From Burkholderiaceae bacterium (GTDB taxonomy: Bacteria; Pseudomonadota; Gammaproteobacteria; Burkholderiales; Burkholderiaceae_C): a stretch of 64,000 nt of DNA. Each line of letters starts with the position of its first letter. Within the stretch, counting starts at the first letter, position 1. The stretch covers positions 1 through 64,000 of the forward strand of contig JACKLO010000009.1 of NCBI GenBank assembly GCA_024235915.1. The letters are read 5' to 3'. The position numbers were made by a program, and so were the translations under genes. The notes beneath the pieces were generated by a model that did no database searches, was not told the origin of the DNA, and saw only the letters and a program-made list of their open reading frames with translations. Below, in pieces: positions 48,193-57,051 of this stretch.

Positions 48193-48822
48193 ATGCGACC
48201 CGAAGACACCCCCGGCAACCTGTTCGTTGTCGCCGCGCCCAGCGGGGCCGGCAAGTCCAGCCTCGTCAAGGCCCTGCTCGAGCTCGATTCGCGGCTGGCG
48301 GTGTCGGTCTCGCACACCACGCGCAAGGCACGTGGCCAGGAGCAGCACGGCCGCGAATACTGGTTCATCGACGAGCCCGAGTTCCGCAGCATGGTGGAGC
48401 GCGGCGACTTCTTCGAATGGGCGCAGGTGCACGGCAACCTCTACGGCACCTCGCGCAGCGCCATCGAAGCCCGCCTGGAACACGGCGAGGACGTGGTGCT
48501 GGAGATCGACTGGCAGGGTGCGCTGCAGATCAAGAAGATCTTTCCCCACGCGGTGCTGATCTTCATCCTGCCGCCGAGCTGGACGGAACTGGAGCAACGC
48601 CTGCGCCGTCGCGGTGAGGACGACCCGGCCACCATCGAGGTGCGCATGGCCAATGCCCGTGAGGAAGTGGCACAGGCCCGGCACTTCGACTTCGTTATAA
48701 TCAACAGCTTGTTCGAGACGGCGCTGTTCGACCTCAAGGCGGTCGTGCACTCCCAGCGCCTGAAGTACGCGGCCCAGTTGCGCAATCGCTCGCAGGTGTT
48801 CGCGGCCCTCGACCTCAGCTGA
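48193..48822 (+). CDS. gmk: Guanylate kinase
   Basis: Gmk phosphorylates GMP to GDP with ATP. The 209-residue protein has the P-loop VAAPSGAGKSSLVKALLE, the GMP-binding region VSVSHTTRKARGQEQHGREY and GDFFEWAQVHGNLYGTS, and the lid FILPPSWTELEQRLRRRGED. It begins 42 bases after mutL and is followed by rpoZ after 37 bases, a conserved pair. Confidence 0.96.
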   Translation: MRPEDTPGNLFVVAAPSGAGKSSLVKALLELDSRLAVSVSHTTRKARGQEQHGREYWFIDEPEFRSMVERGDFFEWAQVHGNLYGTSRSAIEARLEHGEDVVLEIDWQGALQIKKIFPHAVLIFILPPSWTELEQRLRRRGEDDPATIEVRMANAREEVAQARHFDFVIINSLFETALFDLKAVVHSQRLKYAAQLRNRSQVFAALDLS

Positions 48823-48859
48823 AACCGCATCGCTCCATCTCGGAGCCCCAGGAGCCCCC

Positions 48860-49063
48860 ATGGCGCGCATCACCGTCGAAGACTGCCTGCAGAAGATCCC
48901 CAACCGCTTTCAGCTGGTGCTGGCGGCCACCTACCGCGCCCGCATGCTGAGCCAGGGCCATGCGCCCAAGATCGAGGCCCGCAACAAGCCCGGCGTGACG
49001 GCACTGCGCGAGATCGCCGCCGGCGAAGTGGGCGTGGAGATGCTCAAGAAGGTGCCGGTCTGA
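48860..49063 (+). CDS. rpoZ: RNA polymerase omega subunit
   Basis: The 67-residue protein begins MARITVEDCLQKIPNRFQLV and ends with the usual VTALREIAAGEVGVE segment. Omega helps assemble the beta' subunit and carries a ppGpp site. AGGAG lies a few bases upstream of the ATG. In most betaproteobacteria spoT follows directly, but here it lies 5 kb downstream. Confidence 0.96.
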   Translation: MARITVEDCLQKIPNRFQLVLAATYRARMLSQGHAPKIEARNKPGVTALREIAAGEVGVEMLKKVPV

Positions 49064-49086
49064 GCTTGCACCGGCTTCGCTGAACG

Positions 49087-49106
49087 AGGGCGCCTGCGGG
49101 CGCCCT
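49087..49106 (+). terminator. Terminator after rpoZ
   Basis: AGGGCGCC and GGCGCCCT form a perfect 8-bp stem with a TGCG loop, followed by TGTCGTTT, a weak T-rich tract. It lies 23 bases after the rpoZ stop and would end the gmk-rpoZ transcript before the foreign-looking LysR block. Confidence 0.65.
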
Positions 49107-49151
49107 TGTCGTTTCCGGAGCCCATGAATGCCCGGCCACAGGTGGGCCGAT

Positions 49152-50057
49152 TCAGCCGGCCGCCGTCACCGCGTCCCAGAAGGCCTGCGCCGCCCGGCTG
49201 CTGGGGCCCCGCCCTCGGTACAGCCGGATCTGCAGGCCGATGACCCACTCGTCGTCAGCCGCCTGCACGAGCCGGCCGCTGGCCAGGTCGTCGGCCACCA
49301 GCGCCTGTGGCAGCCAGGCCAGGCCTCGGCCATCCAGCGCCATCGTGCGCAGCACCGACGCCAGATGGGCCGTCAGCACCGGCTGCAGGGGCAGCCGATC
49401 CAGCGCCGGCCCCTTGAGCGCCCGCAGGATGCGACCGAGCCCGGAGTCGTCGCTGTAGACCAGGCTGGGCGTGGGCTCGACGGCCGCTGACGCCGGCAGA
49501 CGATGTCGCGCGCGGCCCGGTTCGGCCGGCGCGGCCACCGGCAGCAGCCGGTCACCCCCCACGACACAGTGGACGAAGCCTGCATCGTCAAGTGGACCGG
49601 CGACGCCGGGGTGGGCGTGCGCCACCAGGAACTGCACCTGCTGCTCGGCCAGCAGGCGTTCGCACTGCCGCTGGGTGTCCGACATCAGCTGCAACTGCCC
49701 CAGCGGCGTGCGGGTCTCCAGCCCCTGCAGCCAGCGCGGCATGAAGGTGAACGACAGCGCATGCGTGGCCGCAAAGCGCAGGGTGGACGCCTGCGCATCG
49801 GCCACCGCGCGGGCCTCGCCCGGCAGTGCCGCCACGCGGGCCTGGAGGTCCTGGCTGGCGGTGCGAAACCACTCGCCGGCGGCTGTCAGCCGCGCCGGCT
49901 GTTCGCTGCGGTCGAACAGGTCGGTGCCCAGCCAGGCTTCCAACGCGCGCACGCGGCGGCTGAAGGCCGGCTGCGTCATGTGGCGCGCCTCGGCGGCACG
50001 CGAAAAATGCCCGTGGGCGGCCAGGGCGAGGAAATCGTCGAGCCACGACAGGTTCAT
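49152..50057 (-). CDS. LysR-family transcriptional regulator
   Basis: The 301-residue protein from MNLSWLDDFLALAAHGHFSR has the winged-helix DNA-binding domain with FSRAAEARHMTQPAFSRRVR and ALEAWLGTDLFDRS, then a type 2 periplasmic-like effector domain ending in a helix near SSRAAQAFWDAV. A GTG 6 bases upstream is possible. It diverges from the enolase-superfamily gene across about 100 bases and is its probable regulator. Confidence 0.92.
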   Translation of the reverse strand: MNLSWLDDFLALAAHGHFSRAAEARHMTQPAFSRRVRALEAWLGTDLFDRSEQPARLTAAGEWFRTASQDLQARVAALPGEARAVADAQASTLRFAATHALSFTFMPRWLQGLETRTPLGQLQLMSDTQRQCERLLAEQQVQFLVAHAHPGVAGPLDDAGFVHCVVGGDRLLPVAAPAEPGRARHRLPASAAVEPTPSLVYSDDSGLGRILRALKGPALDRLPLQPVLTAHLASVLRTMALDGRGLAWLPQALVADDLASGRLVQAADDEWVIGLQIRLYRGRGPSSRAAQAFWDAVTAAG

Positions 50058-50162
50058 CGACACGGCGGTGCTTTCACGGCATCAAGGGCAGCAGAAAACG
50101 GCATTGGCCTTCAGGGGCGCGAACGGCGACGATGCCGGCCTCAACCCTACACCGCCCCGGAG

Positions 50163-51335
50163 ATGCCCGTGAAGATCGTCGAGATCCGTGAGAAGACCCT
50201 GCCCATCAGCTCGTCCATCCGCAACGCCTACATCGACTTCAGCAAGATGACGCTGAGCCTGGTGGCCGTCATCACCGACGTGGTCCGCGACGGCAAGCCG
50301 GTGGTCGGCTACGGCTTCAATTCCAACGGCCGCTACGGCCAGGGCATGCTGATGCGCGAGCGCTTCATCCCGCGCATCCTCGAGGCGGCGCCCGACGCTC
50401 TGCTCGACGCCAGCGGCAACAACCTCGACCCGCACCGCATCTGGCAGGCGATGTACACCAACGAGAAGCCGGGTGGCCATGGCGAACGTTCAGTGGCCAT
50501 CGGCACGCTGGACATGGCCATCTGGGATGCCGTCGCCAAGATCGCCGATGTGCCGCTGTACCAGCTGCTGGCCGACCGCTACGGCAACGGCCAGGCCGAC
50601 CGCAAGGTCTTCGTCTACGCCGCCGGCGGCTACTACTACCCTGGGCAGGACCTGCGCAAGCTGCAGGACGAGATGCGCAGCTACATTGACCGCGGCTACA
50701 CCGTGGTCAAGAAGAAGATCGGCGGCGGCACGCTGGACGACGACCTGCGCCGCATCGACGCCATCATGGAGGTGCTGCAGGACGGCCAGCGGCTGTGCGT
50801 GGACGCCAACGGCCGTTTCGACCTGGAGACCGCCATCGCCTACGCCAAGGCCTTGTCGCGCTACGACCTGTTCTGGTACGAGGAAGCCGGCGACCCGCTG
50901 GACTTCGAGCTGCAGGCCACGCTGCGCGGCTTCTACGCCAACCCCATGGCCACCGGCGAGAACCTGTTCTCGATGCAGGACGCGCGCAACCTGATCCGCT
51001 ACGGCGGCCTGCGGCCGGACCGTGATTGGCTGCAGTTCGACTGCGCCCTGAGCTACGGCCTGGTGGAGTACCTGCGCACGCTGGACATGCTGCAGGAACA
51101 TGGCTGGTCGGCGCGCCGCTGCATCCCGCACGGCGGCCACCAGATGTCGCTCAACATCGCCGCGGGCCTGGGGCTGGGCGGCAACGAGTCCTACCCGGAC
51201 CTGTTCCAGCCGTTCGGCGGCTTCCCCGACGGCGTGAAGGTGGTGGACAGCCACGTGACCCTGCCCGAACTGCCCGGCATCGGCTTCGAGGGCAAGGCCG
51301 ATCTGTTCCGCGAGATGAAGGCGCTGTCGGACTGA
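50163..51335 (+). CDS. Enolase-superfamily dehydratase, D-tartrate dehydratase-like
   Basis: The 390-residue protein from MPVKIVEIREKTLPISSSIR has the mandelate racemase/muconate lactonising capping and barrel domains. The catalytic Lys motif is VVKKKIGGG, metal ligands are in LCVDANGRFDLE, FWYEEAGDPLD and ATGENLFS, and the general acid/base His is in CIPHGGHQMSLN. The combination KxK plus this His and the length fit the D(-)-tartrate dehydratase group. Another acid sugar substrate is possible. The LysR gene is divergent. Confidence 0.82.
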   Translation: MPVKIVEIREKTLPISSSIRNAYIDFSKMTLSLVAVITDVVRDGKPVVGYGFNSNGRYGQGMLMRERFIPRILEAAPDALLDASGNNLDPHRIWQAMYTNEKPGGHGERSVAIGTLDMAIWDAVAKIADVPLYQLLADRYGNGQADRKVFVYAAGGYYYPGQDLRKLQDEMRSYIDRGYTVVKKKIGGGTLDDDLRRIDAIMEVLQDGQRLCVDANGRFDLETAIAYAKALSRYDLFWYEEAGDPLDFELQATLRGFYANPMATGENLFSMQDARNLIRYGGLRPDRDWLQFDCALSYGLVEYLRTLDMLQEHGWSARRCIPHGGHQMSLNIAAGLGLGGNESYPDLFQPFGGFPDGVKVVDSHVTLPELPGIGFEGKADLFREMKALSD

Positions 51336-51366
51336 CGCCGCAACCGCGGCCCGGCTGGTGTGCGGA

Positions 51367-52719
51367 TCAGGCCGCCGCCAGCGTGAAACCCACGCGCGTG
51401 GTGCCGGCGCCGGACTCCGCCACCGTGCGCCCCGCGTGCATGCGCGCGATCGCCGCCACGATGGCGAGGCCCAGGCCATGGTGTTGCGCGTCCTCGCAGC
51501 AGCGGGCCGTGTCGGCACGGAAGAAGCGGTCGAACAGGCGCGGGAGGTGGTCGGGCGCGATGGTTTCGCCGGCGTTCTCCACCTGCACGCGGAACTGCCC
51601 GTCGGATTCCGGCGCGATGGCCACCACCACGGTGGAGCCGCGGGTGGCGAAGCGCGTGGCGTTGCCCACCAGGTTGGACAGCGCGCGCTTGACCAAGGGC
51701 ACGTCCACCGCGACCTGCGCATCGCCGTCGATGCGCAGGCCCACGCCGGCATCCTCCAGCGTGGCCTCGTGGAATTCGCAGACCTGGCGGGCCAGTTCAG
51801 CCAGGCTCACCGGCTCGCCGCGCCGGGCCACGGCACCGCGGTCGGCCTGCGAGAGGAACAGCATGTCGTTGACCAGGGCGGACAGGCGTTGCATCTCCTC
51901 CAGGTTCGATGCCAGCGTGTCCTGCAGCGAAGCGGCATCACGGTCGCGCGACAAGGCCACCTCGGTCTCGCCGATCAACGTCGCCAGCGGCGTGCGCAAC
52001 TCATGCGCCACATCGGCGTTGAAGGCCTCCAGTTGCTGCACCGCCTGCTGCAGACGGTCCATCAGGGCGTTGAACTGCGTGACCCAGGGCAGCAGTTCCT
52101 CGGCCGGGTCGGTCAGCGCCAATCGGCGGTCAAGATCGCGGGCCGAGATGGCGCGCGTCTGCGCTGCCAGATCGCGCAGCGGGCTCAGGCCCCGCCGCAC
52201 GTGCCAGCGCGTACCCAGCGACACCAGGGCGCCGGCGGCCAGCGTGACACCCACCAGGATCCAGGCCCAGCGGCGGCCCATCTGGGCATCATGGCTGTAG
52301 TCCACCGAATAGCGGGCCGTCACGGCCCCGCCAGGCAAGGCCGGCGTCGGGATCGTGAACTCATGCACCGCGATGTGCTCGGACCGCTGCAGGGTCTCCG
52401 ACACGTAGTCCGCAAACAGCACGCTGCCATCGGCGCGCCACACCTCCAACCGCGTGTTGGCACGCATGGGCGCGTCGGACAGGAGCTGCGAACGCACGGC
52501 CGCTTCGCCGCCGAAGGCAGCCCGGCTGACGACGTCGCTGATGAGGTCGCAGCGGGCGGCCAGATCCGCCTTGCCGCGTTCCACCAGCAACACCTTGACC
52601 ATGCCCCAGGTGGTGGCGAACAGCACGCCGAGCACCACCATCGTGAACACGGCCAGCTTGCGCGACAGGCGCCTGCTGATGGAGTGCGAGCAGATCGCTT
52701 CGGGGCAGACGGGTTTCAT
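51367..52719 (-). CDS. Sensor histidine kinase, CusS/heavy-metal type
   Basis: The 450-residue protein has two membrane helices (AVFTMVVLGVLFATTWGMV and AWILVGVTLAAGALVSLG) flanking a periplasmic sensor of about 110 residues, then HAMP, the phospho-acceptor His in FNADVAHELRTPLATLIGE and the ATPase motifs NLVGNATRFATRG, LFDRFFRAD and GLGLAIVAAIARMHAGR. The periplasmic part lacks an obvious His-rich metal site. Its start overlaps the response regulator stop by 4 bases. Confidence 0.9.
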   Translation of the reverse strand: MKPVCPEAICSHSISRRLSRKLAVFTMVVLGVLFATTWGMVKVLLVERGKADLAARCDLISDVVSRAAFGGEAAVRSQLLSDAPMRANTRLEVWRADGSVLFADYVSETLQRSEHIAVHEFTIPTPALPGGAVTARYSVDYSHDAQMGRRWAWILVGVTLAAGALVSLGTRWHVRRGLSPLRDLAAQTRAISARDLDRRLALTDPAEELLPWVTQFNALMDRLQQAVQQLEAFNADVAHELRTPLATLIGETEVALSRDRDAASLQDTLASNLEEMQRLSALVNDMLFLSQADRGAVARRGEPVSLAELARQVCEFHEATLEDAGVGLRIDGDAQVAVDVPLVKRALSNLVGNATRFATRGSTVVVAIAPESDGQFRVQVENAGETIAPDHLPRLFDRFFRADTARCCEDAQHHGLGLAIVAAIARMHAGRTVAESGAGTTRVGFTLAAA

Positions 52720-53405
52720 GTGCCGCGGTCCTCAAGCACGTAGCCCATGCCGCGCACCGTGTGCAGCAGCTTGGCCGGGAAGGGGTCGTCCAGCTTGGCG
52801 CGCAGGCGCCGCACCGCCACCTCGACGACATTGGTGTCGGAATCGAAGTTCATGTCCCAGACCTGCTCCGCCAGCGTGGTGCGCGACAGGATCTGCCCGC
52901 GCCGTCGCAGCAGCAGCGTCAGCAGGTTGAACTCCTTGGCCGTGAGGTCCAGCCGCTCGCCGGCACGCGTGGCGCGGCGGGCGATCAGGTCCACCTCCAG
53001 GTCGGCCAGGCTCATCTGCGTGACCGTGGCCGCGCCGTTGGCGTTCTGCCCGCGGCGCAGCAGCGCACCCACGCGGGCGAGCAGTTCGCTGAAGGCGAAG
53101 GGCTTGACCAGGTAATCGTCGGCGCCCTGCTCCAGGCCCTGCACACGGTCGGCCACCGCGTCGCGGGCGGTGAGCATCAGCACCGGCAGGTTGCGCTTCT
53201 CGGCGCGGATGGCGCGCAGCACCCCGAACCCGTCGACGCCCGGCAGCATGATGTCCAGCAGCACCAGGTCGTAGTCGCCACCCAGCGCCAGCCGGCGGCC
53301 CTCGATGCCGTCGTGCGCCAGGTCCACCACATGGCCGTTCTCGCTCAGGCCCTTGTGCAGGTACTGCGCGAGCTTGACTTCGTCTTCGACCACCAGGAGT
53401 CTCAT
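52716..53405 (-). CDS. OmpR/CusR-family response regulator
   Basis: The 229-residue regulator from MRLLVVEDEVKLAQYLHKGL has the receiver acidic pair (VVEDE), phospho-Asp in LVLLDIMLPGVDGFGVL, Thr in VLMLTARDA and Lys in DDYLVKPFAFSELLARV, then a winged-helix DNA-binding domain (LLRRRGQILSRTTLAEQVW; VEVAVRRLRAKLDD). It is translated with the kinase (4-base overlap). The likely target is unknown; the DUF4148 gene diverges upstream. Confidence 0.92.
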   Translation of the reverse strand: MRLLVVEDEVKLAQYLHKGLSENGHVVDLAHDGIEGRRLALGGDYDLVLLDIMLPGVDGFGVLRAIRAEKRNLPVLMLTARDAVADRVQGLEQGADDYLVKPFAFSELLARVGALLRRGQNANGAATVTQMSLADLEVDLIARRATRAGERLDLTAKEFNLLTLLLRRRGQILSRTTLAEQVWDMNFDSDTNVVEVAVRRLRAKLDDPFPAKLLHTVRGMGYVLEDRGT

Positions 53406-53720
53406 GTCAGCAGCACCCGGCTGTCCGAAGGTGCTGGCACGCCCCTCGGGGGCAGCAGACAGCGTGAGCAACGGGTTTCATTTCAGTGCCCTCCAGCAGC
53501 ACGGCAGGCGCTGGCCACGCCGTGTGACGCCTGCCGTGTGGACTGGGGTTGTTTTCATGACGCTGGGAATTGTGCCGCCGCGCTGCCGTTCCCGCGATTA
53601 CGAAATCGTCATCTTCGCGTTCGGGAGCCGTCGGGTCCGCTGTTCAAAGTTCAGTCCATGGTCGATGCAGATGAAGACACCGACCAGTCACCCAAACCTG
53701 TTGAAACCAAGGAACTGATC
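53406..53720. other. 315-bp divergent regulatory gap
   Basis: This gap lies between the response regulator (minus) and the DUF4148 gene (plus). It has no convincing gene. At 53595-53608 there is an inverted repeat CGATT-ACGA-AATCG, a possible regulator site. AAGGA lies just before the DUF4148 start. No clear -35/-10 pair was found. Confidence 0.5.
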
Positions 53721-54071
53721 ATGAACACCCGCACCCTGCTCGCCATCGCCACCTTCGCCATCGCCGGCGCCAGCGGCACCGCCTTCGCCCAGGAAGCCAC
53801 TTCGGACGCCTGGATGAACGCGGCCTCCACCAAGACCCGTGCCGACGTCCTGGCCGAGTTGAAGCAGGCCCGTGCCGACGGCAGCATCAAGGCCGGTGGC
53901 GCTGGCTACGTGAACCCGATCGTGAGCCAGAAGTCGCGTGCCGAAGTGCGTGCCGAAGTGCTGGCCGCCGCCCGCAGCGGTGAACTCGAGCGTCTGGACG
54001 CCGAAGCCTACGCCTTCGACGGGCAGCGCGTGGCGCCTGGCGTCACCCGCGTGGCTCAGGCTGCACGCTGA
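53721..54071 (+). CDS. DUF4148 exported protein
   Basis: The 116-residue protein has a signal peptide (LLAIATFAIAGASGTAFAQE) and the DUF4148 pattern: KTRADVLAELKQARADGSIK, a glycine-rich middle, and SRAEVRAEVLAAARSGELER. These small periplasmic proteins are common in Burkholderiales, often next to two-component systems, and have no known function. AAGGA upstream supports the start at 53721. Confidence 0.88.
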   Translation: MNTRTLLAIATFAIAGASGTAFAQEATSDAWMNAASTKTRADVLAELKQARADGSIKAGGAGYVNPIVSQKSRAEVRAEVLAAARSGELERLDAEAYAFDGQRVAPGVTRVAQAAR

Positions 54072-54119
54072 GCCTCGGCAAGCAAGGGGCGTTGCCTGAC
54101 GCCCTGACCACAGCCCACA

Positions 54120-54139
54120 CGGCCCGCTTCGGCGGGCCG
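54120..54139 (+). terminator. Hairpin with UUCG loop after the DUF4148 gene
   Basis: CGGCCCGC and GCGGGCCG form a perfect 8-bp stem with the extra-stable TTCG tetraloop, 48 bases past the DUF4148 stop and 20 bases before spoT. There is no T-run after it, so it may terminate weakly or shape the spoT leader. Confidence 0.5.
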
Positions 54140-54158
54140 CTCGCGCTACATTCGGGTC

Positions 54159-56438
54159 ATGGGCATCCGCTCCCTGGCCGCTGAACTTCTGCCCACCACG
54201 CTGCTCGGTCTGCAGCGCGGTGGGCACGCCCCTGCGCCTGCGCCAGCCGAGGTTTCCTCGTTCGACGGCCTGTCGGCCAAGCTCGGGTATCTGAGCAAGG
54301 GTGAACTGCGCCAGGTGCGCGAGGCCTACAAGTTCGCCGACGAGGCCCACCTGGGCCAGTTCCGCGCCAGCGGCCAGCCCTACATCACCCACCCGATCGC
54401 GGTGGCCGGCCTGTGCGCCGACTGGAAGCTCGACGTGCAGGCCATCATGGCCGCGCTGATGCACGACACCATCGAGGACCAGGGGGTCACGAAGACCGAG
54501 CTGATCCAGCGCTTCGGCGCCCCGGCGGCCGACCTGGTGGACGGGCTGACCAAGCTCGACAAGCTGCAGTTCAACACGCGCGAGGAGAACCAGGCCGAGT
54601 CCTTCCGCAAGATGCTGCTGGCGATGGCACGTGACGTGCGCGTGATCCTCGTCAAGCTGGCCGACCGGCTGCACAACATGCGCACGATGGGTGCGATGGT
54701 GCCGGCCAAGGCGCAACGCATCGCCCGCGAGACGCTGGACATCTACGCGCCCATCGCCCACCGCCTGGGCCTCAACGAGATCTACCGCGAATTGCAGGAT
54801 CTCTGCTTCGAGCACCTGTATCCGTGGCGCCGTGCGGCGCTGGCCAAGGCCGTCACCCGCTCGCGCGGCTACCGGCGCGACATCGTCGACCGCGTGCAGA
54901 CGGAGGTGAAGACCGCGTTCGCCAAGGCCAAGATCAAGGTGCAGGTCTCCGGCCGCGAGAAGACCGTCTATTCCATCTACCGCAAGATGCGCGAGAAGCA
55001 CGACGGCTTCGCGCAGGTCAACGACATCTTCGGCTTCCGCATCGTCGTCGGTTCGCTCGACGAGTGCTACCGCTCGCTGGGCGTGCTGCACCAGCTCTAC
55101 AAGCCGGTGCCTGGGCGCTTCAAGGACTACATCGCCATCCCCAAGGCCAACGGCTACCAGAGCCTGCACACCACGCTGGTGAGCCCACTGGGCACGCCGG
55201 TGGAGTTCCAGATCCGAACCGACGCCATGCATGCGGTGGCCGAGAAAGGCATCGCCGCTCACTGGCTGTACAAGACCGACAAGTCCGGCAACGCCACCGC
55301 CGACGCCCAACGTCTGGGCACGATGTGGCTGCAGTCGCTGCTGGATATCCAGGACGAGACGCGCGATTCCACCGAGTTCCTGGAACACGTGAAGATCGAC
55401 CTCTTCCCCGACGCGGTCTACGTCTTCACGCCCAAGAGCAAGATCCTGGCACTGCCGCGCGGCGCCACGCCGGTGGACTTCGCCTACGCCATCCACTCCG
55501 ACGTCGGCGACCACACCGTGGCCGCGCGCGTCAACGGTGAACCGGTGGCGCTGCGCACCGAGCTCAAGAGCGGAGACGTGGTGGAGGTCATCACCGCGCC
55601 CGGCGCCCGCCCGAACCCAGGCTGGCTGAACATGGTGCGCACCGGCCGTGCCCGTTCCAAGATCCGCCACTACCTGAAGAACCTGGCGCACGACGAATCG
55701 ATGGCGCTGGGCGAAAAGATGCTGGCCCAGGCGCTGCGTGCCGAAGGTCTCAAGCTGCCCAGCGGCGACCCTGCCGACGAGACCGCGGCCACCCTGTGGC
55801 AGCAGCTCACACGCTGGAGCGGCAACCGCAACCGCGGCGAATTGATGGTGGACATCGGCCTTGGCCGCAAGATCGCCATCATCGTCGCCAAGCGACTGGC
55901 CGGGCTCATGGCCGAGCATGGCATCCGGCCCGACGCCGTGATGCTGACGATGGGCCGCTACGCCAGCGACGATGCCACACCGGCGCAGGGCGTGGTCTTC
56001 GTGGATGGCAGCGAAGGCGCGTCCATCAAGCTCGCCACTTGCTGTCGCCCGATTCCCGGCGACGCCATCACCGGCTACCTGGGCCGCGGTGAGGGCCTGC
56101 TCGTGCACACGGCCGAATGCAGCGTCGGCCGGCGCCTGTTCGAGCGCGACAGCGAACGCTGGATCCAGGTGGCCTGGGCCGACGAACTCACGCGGTCCTT
56201 CGAGTGTGGCATCGCGGTGCTGGTGAAGAACGGCAAGGGCGTGCTGGCGCAGTTGGCCTCGGCCATCAGCAGCGCCGAAGCCGACATCACGCACCTGGAC
56301 ATGGGCAACGAGCCGGCGCACGACACCGCCGAGTTGAAGCTGCTGGTCAGCGTGCGCGACCGCCAGCATCTGGCCGACGTGCTGCGCACGCTGCGCCGTG
56401 CGCCCACCGTGATGAAGGTCTCTCGGGTCAAGCCCTGA
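54159..56438 (+). CDS. spoT: Bifunctional (p)ppGpp synthetase/hydrolase
   Basis: This Rel/SpoT protein makes and degrades the alarmone (p)ppGpp. The 759-residue protein has, in order, the hydrolase HD domain (GQPYITHPIAVAGLCADW; AALMHDTIEDQGVT; VKLADRLHNMRTM), the synthetase domain (SGREKTVYSIYRKM; IFGFRIVVGSLDECYRSLG; FKDYIAIPKANGYQSLHTTL), TGS (VYVFTPKSKILALPRGATPV), a helical/zinc-finger part (ATCCRPIPGDAITGYLGRG) and a C-terminal ACT domain. The HD histidine and aspartate (HDTIED) are intact, so it should hydrolyse. Confidence 0.96.
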   Translation: MGIRSLAAELLPTTLLGLQRGGHAPAPAPAEVSSFDGLSAKLGYLSKGELRQVREAYKFADEAHLGQFRASGQPYITHPIAVAGLCADWKLDVQAIMAALMHDTIEDQGVTKTELIQRFGAPAADLVDGLTKLDKLQFNTREENQAESFRKMLLAMARDVRVILVKLADRLHNMRTMGAMVPAKAQRIARETLDIYAPIAHRLGLNEIYRELQDLCFEHLYPWRRAALAKAVTRSRGYRRDIVDRVQTEVKTAFAKAKIKVQVSGREKTVYSIYRKMREKHDGFAQVNDIFGFRIVVGSLDECYRSLGVLHQLYKPVPGRFKDYIAIPKANGYQSLHTTLVSPLGTPVEFQIRTDAMHAVAEKGIAAHWLYKTDKSGNATADAQRLGTMWLQSLLDIQDETRDSTEFLEHVKIDLFPDAVYVFTPKSKILALPRGATPVDFAYAIHSDVGDHTVAARVNGEPVALRTELKSGDVVEVITAPGARPNPGWLNMVRTGRARSKIRHYLKNLAHDESMALGEKMLAQALRAEGLKLPSGDPADETAATLWQQLTRWSGNRNRGELMVDIGLGRKIAIIVAKRLAGLMAEHGIRPDAVMLTMGRYASDDATPAQGVVFVDGSEGASIKLATCCRPIPGDAITGYLGRGEGLLVHTAECSVGRRLFERDSERWIQVAWADELTRSFECGIAVLVKNGKGVLAQLASAISSAEADITHLDMGNEPAHDTAELKLLVSVRDRQHLADVLRTLRRAPTVMKVSRVKP

Positions 56439-56460
56439 CAGGCCGGACCACCGCACCAGG

Positions 56461-57027
56461 TCAGCTGCCGCTGTCCGGCGCCGGGTAGCGCACCTGCACG
56501 ATCTCGATGCGTTCCGCACCAGCCGGCGTCATCAGCGTCACCTCGTCACCCTCGCGCGCCTTCAGCAGCGCGCGGGCGATTGGGCTGATCCAACTCACCT
56601 CGCCGGCCAGGTTGTCCGCCTCGTCGATGCCCATGATGGTCACCGTGCGTTCATCGCCAAGCGCATTGGCATAGGTGACAGTGGCGCCGAAGAACACCTG
56701 GTCATTGCCGTGGTGCAGGCGCGGATCGGCCACCTCGGCGATGTCGAGCCGGCGGGTCAGGAAGCGGATGCGCCGGTCGATCTCGCGCAGCCGCTTCTTG
56801 CCATAGAGGTAGTCGCCATTCTCGCTGCGGTCGCCATTCTTCGCCGCCCAGGAGACGGTTTCCACGACCTTGGGCCGCTCCACGTCCAGCAACGACATCA
56901 ACTCCTGCCGCAGGCGGCGGTATCCGGCCGGCGTGATGTAGTTCTTCGTGCCCGCGGGCAGCGGCGGCAGGCCGGGCGAGTCGTCGTCGTCGTCGCCTTC
57001 AGATTCCTTGGTGAACGCCTTGCTCAT
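56461..57027 (-). CDS. greB: Transcription elongation factor GreB
   Basis: GreB rescues backtracked RNA polymerase by stimulating RNA cleavage. The 188-residue protein has an acidic N-terminal extension (SEGDDDDDSPG), then the coiled-coil (YITPAGYRRLRQELMSLLDV; NGDRSENGDYLYGKKRLREI), including the catalytic acidic tip GDRSENGDY, and the FKBP-like C-domain (GEVSWISPIARALLKAREGD). It converges on spoT with 22 bases between stops, keeping the usual neighbourhood. Confidence 0.95.
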   Translation of the reverse strand: MSKAFTKESEGDDDDDSPGLPPLPAGTKNYITPAGYRRLRQELMSLLDVERPKVVETVSWAAKNGDRSENGDYLYGKKRLREIDRRIRFLTRRLDIAEVADPRLHHGNDQVFFGATVTYANALGDERTVTIMGIDEADNLAGEVSWISPIARALLKAREGDEVTLMTPAGAERIEIVQVRYPAPDSGS

Positions 57028-57051
57028 CGCGGCCAGGCCCGGGGCGCCAGT

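Noticed and set aside
53688..56519. 943-codon minus-strand open frame opposite spoT
   Set aside because: Shadow of spoT; composition is Val/Gly/His-rich with no motifs.
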